A stretch of 6,346 nt of DNA from contig DATKKU010000038.1 of assembly GCA_035542755.1 (NCBI GenBank), forward strand, positions 1 to 6,346, written 5' to 3'. Source of the DNA: RYN-425 sp035542755. GTDB lineage: Bacteria; Patescibacteriota; Saccharimonadia; Saccharimonadales; UBA10212. Below, in pieces: positions 1 through 6,000 of the stretch. Under the pieces are notes generated by a model that saw nothing but the letters and a program-made list of their open reading frames with translations, had not been told where the DNA came from and made no database searches. Both the position numbers and the translations under genes were made by a program. Each line of letters begins with the position of its first letter. Position 1 is the first letter of the stretch.

Positions 1-116
1 GGATCGGTCATGTTGGTATCAAGCACTGCATCAAGCTGGTAAGCCTGCCCATCAACGTAGTGCACTGAATCGGTGGCCGTCAGTAGAAATTTTTCCTCGC
101 CCGATGCTTCTGTCAT
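1..116 (-). CDS. Unrecognised protein, N-terminal part only (runs off the left edge)
   Basis: The reading frame starts at ATG 116 and stays open to the window edge, giving 38 residues beginning MTEASGEEKFLLTATDSV. I do not recognise a family. The visible part is acidic and soluble-looking, with no signal peptide or membrane segment. An in-frame TGA lies four codons upstream of the ATG and no other start codon lies between, so the start is well fixed. A near-consensus promoter (positions 125-153) places the predicted transcription start about two bases before the ATG, and there is no Shine-Dalgarno sequence, so the mRNA is probably leaderless. The opposite strand is also open over 2-117, but its translation (rich in W, Q, R, P) looks like a shadow and has no promoter. 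That this is a real gene rests mainly on the promoter-start fit. Confidence 0.6.
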   Translation of the reverse strand, partial: MTEASGEEKFLLTATDSVHYVDGQAYQLDAVLDTNMTD

Positions 117-124
117 AAGTTGAA

Positions 125-153
125 ATCATAGACCCTGTTCGCGGGGCTGTCAA
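125..153 (-). promoter_or_regulatory. Sigma-70-type promoter of the leftward gene
   Basis: Read on the - strand, TTGACA (148-153) is followed by exactly 17 bases and then TATGAT (125-130). This is a perfect -35, optimal spacing and a 5/6 match for the -10. The -10 ends eight bases before the ATG at 116, so the expected start of transcription is around 118. That leaves essentially no 5' untranslated region. Confidence 0.75.
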
Positions 154-158
154 CCCCG

Positions 159-173
159 GTCAATGCTATTGAC
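159..173. repeat. 6-bp inverted repeat between divergent -35 boxes (operator-like)
   Basis: GTCAAT (159-164) and ATTGAC (168-173) are perfect inverted arms around the trinucleotide GCT. The dyad overlaps a rightward TTGACA (169-174) and lies next to the leftward -35 box (148-153). It could be a binding site for a dimeric repressor acting on both promoters. Alternatively it may simply arise because two facing -35 hexamers are each other's reverse complement, which explains part of the symmetry. Confidence 0.35.
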
Positions 174-197
174 ATTTATAAGCAAAAGCAGTGTATG
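169..197 (+). promoter_or_regulatory. Possible promoter for the candidate small RNA
   Basis: A perfect TTGACA lies at 169-174 on the + strand, but the hexamer 17 bases further on (TGTATG, 192-197) matches the -10 consensus at only three positions. A better -10 (TATAAG, 177-182, 5/6) lies too close to use that -35 and has no good -35 of its own. If it is used, transcription would start near 189. The existence of a rightward promoter is also inferred from the orphan terminator at 322-346, because the gene to the left is read leftwards. The exact elements are uncertain. Confidence 0.35.
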
Positions 198-346
198 CAG
201 CTATTCAATCATAGAGTCTGGATAGCTCTTTCAGGGAACAAGCCTTCCGCGGATTTTACGCGGTAAACCTGCCACGTCCGGGAGCCCCCTGAGGGCTCCC
301 GGACGGAGAATTCCAAAGACGGACCCTTTTTTTGGGTCTTTTTTTT
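189..346 (+). ncRNA. Candidate structured small RNA with its own terminator
   Basis: This gene-free stretch can fold well as a + strand RNA and ends in an intrinsic terminator, although no + strand protein gene precedes it. The hairpins are CGTCCGGGAGCCC (275-287) paired with 293-305 (13 perfect pairs, 5-nt loop) and CCGCG (247-251) with CGCGG (259-263), the latter inside a CAGG (232-235)/CCTG (268-271) helix. An outer helix can pair 216-222 and 226-228 with 312-320 and 306-308 (10 pairs, with a 3x3 internal loop and a two-A bulge). That makes a three-way junction with the 13-bp hairpin stacked on it. An alternative 5' hairpin, 199-206 with 220-227 (8 pairs, one G-U), competes with the outer helix. 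I see no hallmarks of SRP RNA, RNase P RNA, tmRNA or tRNA. 6S RNA cannot be excluded. Ends are approximate. Confidence 0.5.
322..346 (+). terminator. Intrinsic terminator of the candidate small RNA
   Basis: GACCC (322-326) pairs with GGGTC (334-338) around a loop of seven T, followed by an unbroken run of T (339-346). AAAGAC (315-320) with GTCTTT (336-341) is a competing stem. On the opposite strand the hairpin is followed by CGTCTTTGG rather than a T run, so it is built to stop rightward transcription and is not an obvious terminator for queA. It ends six bases before the queA stop codon. Confidence 0.7.
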
Positions 347-351
347 ATGCC

Positions 352-1338
352 TTAAAGTATCAACATAACGTCGCCGAAGGAATAAAAACGGTACTTTTGG
401 TCTATAGCGTGAGTGTAAAGCTGCTGCATTTGTTCAGTGCTGCCCAAAAAGGCCGACACCAGCATCAATAGAGTAGACTTGGGCAGGTGAAAATTAGTAA
501 TCAGGGAATCCGTATTCTTAAATTTGTAGCCCGGAGTTATAAAAATATCGGTTGAGCCGTGAGATTTCTTAAACGGCCGGCTTAGGCTTTCCAGAGTTCG
601 GGCGCTGGTAGTGCCAACAGCTGTAATATGGGTCGCCGCATTTAGTATTTTAGCAGCGTTAGCCGACACAAAAAATTCCTCGGCGTGCATCTTGTGCGCA
701 GTGATATCATCAGTTTTAACCTGCGCGAAAGTACCGAGCCCAACGTGCAGAGTAAGTTTAGCTATAGGATGGGTGACCGATAGTTTGGCTAGCTGAGCCG
801 GCGTAAAGTGTAGCCCTGCCGTTGGCGCGGCCTTACTCCCCAGCGGGTCGGCGTAAACTGTCTGATACTCAGCGGCCAAGGATTCGTCTTGGGTGATATA
901 GGGCGGGAAGGGGGTTAGGCGGTATTTATCATAGACCTTATCATCAATATTCTTACTAAGTTTGAGAGTCCGCAGACCATCGTCGGCAACAGCGGTAACT
1001 TTCGCACTAAGTCCGGCTGCTTTGTCCAAAACAACTTCGGCACCCAGCTTAAACTTTTTGCCAGGCCTAATTAGTGCTTCAACGGTGGAGGGATTAATGG
1101 TTTGAGTGATAAATACCTCGCTAGAGGCAAAGCGCAGGCGGCTTTTTTCAACCTTAGAATCATTCAGTACAAGCGTAGTCTTGGGCGGCAAATACTTATT
1201 CAGGTTATAGAAAAAGTCGTCGCTAATCTGTTCGGTGCTGCGGTTATAGACCAGTAGGCGAGCGTGGTCGCGAGGCTGAGCCGGAGTTTGAGCAACTAAC
1301 TCACCAGGCAGGCTAAAATCAAAGTCACTAAGTTTCAC
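352..1338 (-). CDS. queA: S-adenosylmethionine:tRNA ribosyltransferase-isomerase (QueA)
   Basis: QueA moves and isomerises the ribosyl part of S-adenosylmethionine onto preQ1 at the wobble base (position 34) of GUN-anticodon tRNAs, forming epoxyqueuosine in the cytoplasm. The 328-residue protein matches the family along its length: DFDFSLPGELVAQTPAQPRD at the N-terminus, PFPPYI (143-148), AAPTAGLHFT (170-179), LHVGLGTF (197-204), HKMHAE (215-220), VGTTSARTLES (241-251), ITNFHLPKSTLLMLVSAF (280-297) and YRFYSFGDVMLI near the end. It is slightly short against the usual 340-360 residues. The usual NDTRV segment reads NDSKV (59-63). The start is GTG at 1338, fixed by the conserved KLSDFDF beginning and a -10 box seven bases upstream. 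No other queuosine gene lies here, so preQ1 supply and Tgt must be encoded elsewhere or the substrate scavenged. It converges with the candidate small RNA. Confidence 0.96.
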   Translation of the reverse strand: MKLSDFDFSLPGELVAQTPAQPRDHARLLVYNRSTEQISDDFFYNLNKYLPPKTTLVLNDSKVEKSRLRFASSEVFITQTINPSTVEALIRPGKKFKLGAEVVLDKAAGLSAKVTAVADDGLRTLKLSKNIDDKVYDKYRLTPFPPYITQDESLAAEYQTVYADPLGSKAAPTAGLHFTPAQLAKLSVTHPIAKLTLHVGLGTFAQVKTDDITAHKMHAEEFFVSANAAKILNAATHITAVGTTSARTLESLSRPFKKSHGSTDIFITPGYKFKNTDSLITNFHLPKSTLLMLVSAFLGSTEQMQQLYTHAIDQKYRFYSFGDVMLIL

Positions 1339-1345
1339 AGACTGC

Positions 1346-1354
1346 AGTATAACA
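1346..1354 (-). promoter_or_regulatory. Extended -10 promoter of queA
   Basis: Read on the - strand, TGT-TATACT is an extended -10 motif (TGn plus a 5/6 hexamer at 1346-1351). No good -35 is visible 16-18 bases upstream, as is usual for extended -10 promoters. The predicted start of transcription is about 1339, one base before the GTG, so queA mRNA should be leaderless. No Shine-Dalgarno sequence is present. Confidence 0.65.
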
Positions 1355-1393
1355 GGGGCAAGCCGATAATAATTAGCTTTTTTACTACGCTTG

Positions 1394-1407
1394 TGCTAAA
1401 ATATATT
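1394..1407 (+). promoter_or_regulatory. Promoter of the DEAD-box helicase gene
   Basis: TGC-TAAAAT (1394-1402) is an extended -10 motif with a 5/6 hexamer, predicting a start near 1409. The overlapping TATATT (1402-1407) is also a 5/6 hexamer and would start transcription near 1414. The -35 region is weak. It is divergent from the queA promoter, with about 45 bp between the two -10 boxes. Either choice gives a leader of about 90-96 nt before the ATG at 1505. Confidence 0.5.
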
Positions 1408-1418
1408 TATTGTTTCAT

Positions 1419-1463
1419 ATGAATCCGGGTTTACAAGACCGAATTTTACTCGACTTCATTTAG
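1419..1463 (+). other. Possible 14-codon upstream reading frame (leader peptide)
   Basis: ATG at 1419 opens a 14-codon frame (MNPGLQDRILLDFI) ending at TAG 1461-1463, within the presumed leader of the helicase mRNA. The ATG lies only about 5-10 bases after the predicted transcription start, close to the leaderless arrangement of the neighbouring genes. The frame runs through the left arm (1445-1452) of the leader hairpin and stops in its loop, so translation could open the hairpin. A frame this short can occur by chance and there is no Shine-Dalgarno sequence. Confidence 0.25.
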
Positions 1464-1477
1464 CGACAACGAGTAAA
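1445..1477 (+). promoter_or_regulatory. Inverted repeat (hairpin) in the helicase leader
   Basis: TTTACTCG (1445-1452) and CGAGTAAA (1470-1477) are perfect 8-bp inverted arms with a 17-nt spacer. In RNA this forms a hairpin about ten bases upstream of the ribosome binding site of the DEAD-box gene. No T run follows directly (the T run at 1498-1504 is 20 bases on), so it is not a canonical terminator. Control of translation or mRNA stability is more likely. A protein-binding dyad in DNA is also possible. Confidence 0.45.
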
Positions 1478-1486
1478 TAAGTAAAC

Positions 1487-1494
1487 AAGAAGGA
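1487..1494 (+). promoter_or_regulatory. Ribosome binding site of the DEAD-box helicase gene
   Basis: AAGAAGGA ends ten bases before the ATG at 1505 and fits pairing with the 3' end of 16S rRNA. A seven-base T run separates it from the ATG. It is the only convincing Shine-Dalgarno sequence before a gene in this window, matching the fact that this is the only gene with a true leader. It supports ATG 1505 as the start. Confidence 0.6.
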
Positions 1495-1504
1495 TTCTTT
1501 TTTT

Positions 1505-2704
1505 ATGTATAAAAATAACTATAGACGCGGGCCACGCCAACCAGGCAGCCAGAATTTTTATTCCACCAGCCGGCGCCCAAGTCGTAAAAACGCCAAGCAG
1601 GTAATTGACCCAGCCCGCTTTGTTAAAGCCGCCGCTCCGCCGAGCGACTCTGCCTATACGGCCGCCAACGGCTTTTCTGACTTTGCCATGCACCCCTTAC
1701 TTAAAAGCAATGTAACCCGCAAAGGTTACACCGTCCCATCAGAGATACAAGACAAGACCATTGCCCTGGGGCTAGCCGGCAAAAGTGTAGTTGGTATAGC
1801 CAACACCGGAACCGGCAAAACCGCGGCCTTTGCGCTACCAATTTTAAACAATCTGATGCGCTCACCAGGCACCAAGGCTCTAATAATTGCCCCAACCCGA
1901 GAGCTGGCCATTCAAATTGACGAGCAGTGCCAGATACTTAGTAAAAGTAGCGGCTTATCTAGCGCTTTACTAATTGGCGGTCTGCCGATCAACCGACAAC
2001 TGGCCGCTTTAAAGCACGGCGCCCGGATAATTATTGGCACGCCGGGACGCACCAAGGACCACTTAAACCAGGGCTCGCTGAACTTGAGCAACTGCAACAT
2101 GGTGGTTTTAGACGAAGTTGACCGCATGCTGGATATGGGTTTTATCAACGACGTGCGCTTTATACTGGCCAAGTTGCCCCCGCAGCACCAGGCCTTTTTC
2201 TTTAGCGCCACCATGAGCCCGGAAATCCGCAGCCTAATAGACACTTTTGTCAGTGAGGAGCCGGAAATAATTAACGTTAAGATGGGCGAAACCAGCCAGA
2301 ACGTGCACCAGGATGTAGTGCGCTTTAGCGGCAAGAACGAGAAGATAGACTCTCTTCATAACCTGCTAATCCAGCCGGAAGTCAAAAAAGCTTTGATTTT
2401 TGGCAAGACAAAATACGGCGTGGAACGCCTTAGCAAAGAACTAAATGCCCGCGGCTTTAAAAGCGAGGCCCTGCACGGCGGCCGCAGCCAAGGTCAGCGC
2501 AAGCGGGCTCTAGATAGTTTCCGCGAAAACCGCATCACTATACTTGTGGCTACCGACGTGGCGGCTCGTGGTATTGACGTCAAGGACATCTCGCACGTAG
2601 TTAACTACGATACGCCCCAAACTTACGATGATTATGTGCACCGCATTGGCCGGGCTGGGCGCGCCGGGCGGCCCGGCCACGCTTTGACTTTTGTAGAGAA
2701 CTAG
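1505..2704 (+). CDS. DEAD-box ATP-dependent RNA helicase (DEVD variant)
   Basis: This 399-residue superfamily 2 helicase unwinds or remodels short RNA duplexes using ATP, in ribosome assembly, RNA decay or translation. All motifs are present in order: the Q motif (F57 upstream, Q82), motif I ANTGTGKT (99-106), Ia APTRELA (129-135), GG (158-159), Ib TPGR (179-182), II DEVD (203-206), III SAT (234-236), IV LIF (297-299), V ATDVAARGID (349-358) and VI HRIGRAGR (379-386). Motif II carries Val where the family has Ala, keeping the acidic residues that bind Mg-ATP. The first ~45 residues are a basic, probably disordered tail (rich in R, K, N, S) ending in IDPARFVKAA, which I associate with CPR homologues. 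The protein stops soon after motif VI, without the C-terminal RNA-binding extension of CsdA or DbpA, so I give no specific name. It has a structured leader and an SD site, unlike its neighbours. Confidence 0.95.
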   Translation: MYKNNYRRGPRQPGSQNFYSTSRRPSRKNAKQVIDPARFVKAAAPPSDSAYTAANGFSDFAMHPLLKSNVTRKGYTVPSEIQDKTIALGLAGKSVVGIANTGTGKTAAFALPILNNLMRSPGTKALIIAPTRELAIQIDEQCQILSKSSGLSSALLIGGLPINRQLAALKHGARIIIGTPGRTKDHLNQGSLNLSNCNMVVLDEVDRMLDMGFINDVRFILAKLPPQHQAFFFSATMSPEIRSLIDTFVSEEPEIINVKMGETSQNVHQDVVRFSGKNEKIDSLHNLLIQPEVKKALIFGKTKYGVERLSKELNARGFKSEALHGGRSQGQRKRALDSFRENRITILVATDVAARGIDVKDISHVVNYDTPQTYDDYVHRIGRAGRAGRPGHALTFVEN

Positions 2705-2760
2705 CCCGTTTTCCGCTAACGCTAACAGATAAAAACGCAGCCTAAACCGGCAAACTGCTG

Positions 2761-2766
2761 TATGAT
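2761..2766 (+). promoter_or_regulatory. -10 box of the pterin dehydratase gene
   Basis: TATGAT matches the -10 consensus at 5/6 and predicts a transcription start at about 2773, which is the A of the second of two consecutive ATG codons (2770 and 2773). No convincing -35 is visible. The 65-bp gap after the helicase gene has no clear terminator, so read-through from upstream may also contribute. There is no Shine-Dalgarno sequence. Confidence 0.5.
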
Positions 2767-2769
2767 TAG

Positions 2770-3066
2770 ATGATGCAGAGGTTAACAACTGATGAAGTTC
2801 AGAAGCAATTTAGCGGTCTGGACGGATGGACAATGGAAGACGGCGCACTTAAACGCGACTTCGGCTTTAAGGGCTTTAGTACCGCCATTGAGTTTATGAA
2901 CCGCATGGTACCGGTCGCCGAGAAGCTAGACCATCACCCCGACTGGACCAACTCCTATAACCGCGTTTCGGTTGTTTTAACTACCCATAGCGCCAACGGA
3001 CTAACCAAAAAAGATTTCCTTTTCGCCCAGGCCGCCAACGACGTAGCCAAACAGCTGCAGCGCTAG
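2770..3066 (+). CDS. Pterin-4a-carbinolamine dehydratase (PCD/PhhB family)
   Basis: This family dehydrates 4a-hydroxytetrahydropterin to the quinonoid dihydropterin, recycling the cofactor of aromatic amino acid hydroxylases. The 98-residue size is typical. The signature EKLDHHPDW (51-59) carries the two active-site histidines H55 and H56. A third histidine (H73, in LTTHSANGLT) and D82 complete the usual set, so the enzyme looks intact. Two ATG codons stand in tandem. The -10 box at 2761-2766 favours 2773, which would shorten the protein by one residue. An 18-bp gap containing the next gene's own -10 box separates it from the helicase-nuclease. No pterin-dependent hydroxylase or folate gene is nearby and CPR bacteria usually lack such pathways, so its cellular role is unclear. 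A role with scavenged pterins is a guess. Confidence 0.93.
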   Translation: MMQRLTTDEVQKQFSGLDGWTMEDGALKRDFGFKGFSTAIEFMNRMVPVAEKLDHHPDWTNSYNRVSVVLTTHSANGLTKKDFLFAQAANDVAKQLQR

Positions 3067-3069
3067 TCG

Positions 3070-3078
3070 TGCCATAAT
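3070..3078 (+). promoter_or_regulatory. Extended -10 promoter of the helicase-nuclease gene
   Basis: TGC-CATAAT is an extended -10 motif (hexamer 3073-3078, 5/6) lying in the 18-bp gap between genes. With standard spacing, transcription starts at 3085, exactly the G of the GTG start codon. No Shine-Dalgarno sequence precedes the GTG. The -35 region, inside the end of the dehydratase gene, is poor. Confidence 0.6.
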
Positions 3079-3084
3079 ATAGCC

Positions 3085-6000
3085 GTGGACAAGGAGTTTC
3101 AAAAAACTCTGGGCTTGCTCAACGAGCAGCAAAAAAAGGCCGTCAACGCAATTGACGGACCGGTTTTAGTGATTGCCGGGCCCGGCACCGGCAAAACCCA
3201 GCTGCTTAGCGCGCGGGTTGCCAATATCCTAAAATCCACCGACAGCAACCCGTCTAATATCTTGTGTCTGACTTTTACCAATAAGGCGGCGGTCAATATG
3301 AAATCACGCATTATAGACCAGGCCGGACCGGCTGGCGCCAGAGTGGTGGCCAGCACTTTTCACAGCTTTGCAGCCGAGATAATGAACCTTTACCCCGACC
3401 ATTTTTGGAGTGGCGCGCGGCTGTCGGTAGCGCCAGAATCTGTACAGCTAGACTTAGTTGAATCAATAGTTAAAACCCTGCCGCTGGATAATCCGCTGGC
3501 CCTAAAATTTGCCGGCCAATACACGCTGCTATCTGACATTCAGCGGGCTATAAACCTTGTCAAAGATGCCGGCCTGACACCGGATAAACTGCGGGCCGTG
3601 ATAATCGCCAACTTAGCTTACATAGACGTTATTGAGCCACGGCTAGTTGAGATATTGGAGCCAAGATTATCGATTAAAAGCCTAGACGAATTGGTGGCCA
3701 AAACTGAGGCCCTGCCAAAGCAAACTATTGACCGCTACGTCTATCCGCTTAGGTCACTGTCTACAGTAATCAGCGACAGCCTGGCCGAGGCGCTGATGCT
3801 GGATGAGGCCACCGGCAAAACCACCAATACCGGCAAGTGGAAAAGCCGCTGGGTGCAGTCCGTCAACGGACAAAAGAGCATGCAAAAAGAACGCCAGCGC
3901 AACGATTGGTGGCTGAAACTGGCCGACGTTTACGAGCAGTATCGCGACGACCTGCACGTCCGAGGTTTTTATGACTATGCCGATATGCTGGTGGAAGTAA
4001 TTGCTCAGCTAGAACAAAACCCTCAGATTTTAGCCGACGTCCAGGAACGCTTTAATTACGTTTTGATTGACGAGTTTCAAGACACTACGCCAGCCCAGCT
4101 GCGCCTGGCCCATCTGGTGGCCGACCATCATAGCTCAGGCGGGCGGCCCAATCTGATGGTAGTGGGCGACGATGACCAGTCTATTTTTAAATTTAACGGC
4201 GCCGAGCTCAATAACTTGCTTGGCTTTAAGAGCAACTACCCGTCGGCCAAAGTTATTGTCTTAAATGACAATTACCGCTCCACTCAAAGCATATTGGACA
4301 CCGCCGAAAAAATTATTGAGCAGGCCCAGAGCCGCTTGGTGCGTAGCGACCCCTCTCTAGACAAAAATCTTATAGCCAAAGCTCCGCCAAAGGCCGCCGG
4401 TCAGATTAAGGCGCTGAGCTTTGCCTCGCGCGAACTGCAGTTAAGCGAAATCGCCCGGGCGGTTAAAAAAGCCTATAAGCCGGGTCGCGAAATAGCCGTA
4501 CTGGCCAGGGGTCACGACAGCCTTATAAAAATGGCCGCTATCCTGCAGGAGCTTGAGGTGCCGCTGCGTTACGAGCAGGCCAGCAATATTCTAGACCACG
4601 AAATAGTTGAGCAGGTTTACCTGGTGGCTAAACTGACTCTGGCCATTCAAGACGGCGACGCCGAGCTGGTAAATTCGCTAGTTCATAAAATAGCCCGCTG
4701 GCCGGCATGGGGAATTGCGCCCCAGCAGCTTTGGGAGCTAGCCGTCAGTAATTACCCCAATAAAGACTGGCTGAGTTCGTTGGGCAGCAGTAAATCTCCC
4801 GAGCTGAAGGCCCTTGGAGAGTGGTTTAAGTGGCTGGCGGCCCACGCCGATGCTCAACCGCTGGCGATAACGATTGAGCAAATTATTGGACTGCGGCCCA
4901 GCGGTGACTATACCTCGCCGCTGAGGGATTATTTTACTGACACCGCGCGCACAGCCACCAATCGCTACTTTCACGGCTTATCGGCCATTCAGTTGCTCAG
5001 AGCGCTAGTCTATGAGTTTGGCGAGCAAAACCAGCCCAGTCTCACTCAACTGGTCAGGTTCATAGAAATAAACCAACAAAACGGCGTAATTGTCGCCGAC
5101 GAATCGCCGTTTGTTACGGGCTCCCAGGCCGTTTCGCTGCTGAGCGTTCATAAGGCCAAGGGGCTGGAATTTGACGAGGTTTTTGTGATTGATGCGACTG
5201 ATGATAATTGGCGCCCCAAAGCCGGCGGGCGAAAAGCCCCAGCCAATCTGCCGCTGCAGCCGGTGGGCGACGATTTTGACGACTATGTACGGCTGCTGTA
5301 CGTGGCCGCCACCCGTGCCAAGTCATCGCTTACCTTCAGTATGTACCACCAAGACCATAGCGGCCGCGAAGTTGCGGCTAGCAGCATTGTGCAAGCAGCC
5401 ATGACAATAGAAAAAGTGGACGAGCGTGACCAGCAAAGACTAATTCCGGTTTTGGAGGAAAGCCTGCGATGGCCAGAGCTTAGCGGTGGTATAGAGAAGG
5501 AGATGCTAAAAGCCAGACTGGAAACCTACAATTTATCGGTAACTCATTTGTTAAATTTCCTGGATGTGAGCAGAGGCGGACCGCAGTATTTTAAGGAGCG
5601 GAACCTGCTTCATCTGCCGGAAGCCAAAACCCCGAGCCTAAGTTACGGCACGGCCATGCACGCCGCCTTGGATAGCGCCCAAAAACTGACTAACAAGGGT
5701 AGCTTTAGCTTGCCGGAAATAGACAAGGACTTTAGCCGCGCGCTGAGCGCCGAGCAGCTTTCTGCCAGTGACCAAAAGCGCTACCTGGCCAAAGGCAAAC
5801 AAACGATTGAGCGACTGTTTAAAGAGTTTGGCTACCAGCTGCCCAGCGGCAGCCTGAGCGAGCAGAAGCTACGTGACATAGTGGTAGGCAAGGCCTTGAT
5901 AGACGGCAAGCTGGACAGGATAGATGAGAAGGACGGCAAGCTGACAATCATAGACTATAAGACCGGCAGCCCGCTAAATAGTTTTGAGACGAAAGATAAG

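Noticed and set aside
2..117. Open + strand frame opposite the leftward partial gene
   Set aside because: Its translation looks random in composition and it has no promoter. The - strand frame has a near-consensus promoter exactly before its ATG.
189..346. Riboswitch, for example a preQ1 type linked to queA
   Set aside because: queA lies on the opposite strand with its 3' end towards this element, and the next + strand gene starts more than 1 kb away, so the element cannot be a 5' leader of queA.
1460..1693. 77-codon - strand frame over the start of the DEAD-box gene
   Set aside because: It lies antisense to a well-supported gene, resembles no family and has no promoter or ribosome binding site. 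It is a shadow frame.
2715..2726. Tandem GCTAAC GCTAAC repeat after the DEAD-box gene
   Set aside because: Only two 6-bp copies, easily due to chance, with no hairpin or T run that would make a terminator.
2510..2788. 92-codon - strand frame spanning the helicase-dehydratase junction
   Set aside because: It is antisense to the conserved motifs V and VI of the helicase and runs into the dehydratase start, with no family resemblance.
3091..3117. AAGGAG (3091-3096) as a Shine-Dalgarno site for a later start (CTG 3109 or TTG 3115) of the helicase-nuclease
   Set aside because: The spacing (12 and 18 bases) and the rare start codons are poor, and the extended -10 at 3070-3078 puts the transcription start exactly on GTG 3085. 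The AAGGAG simply encodes Lys-Glu.
5189..5404. 71-codon + strand frame inside the helicase-nuclease gene
   Set aside because: It overlaps motif VI of the real gene in another frame, and its composition is that of an out-of-frame translation.
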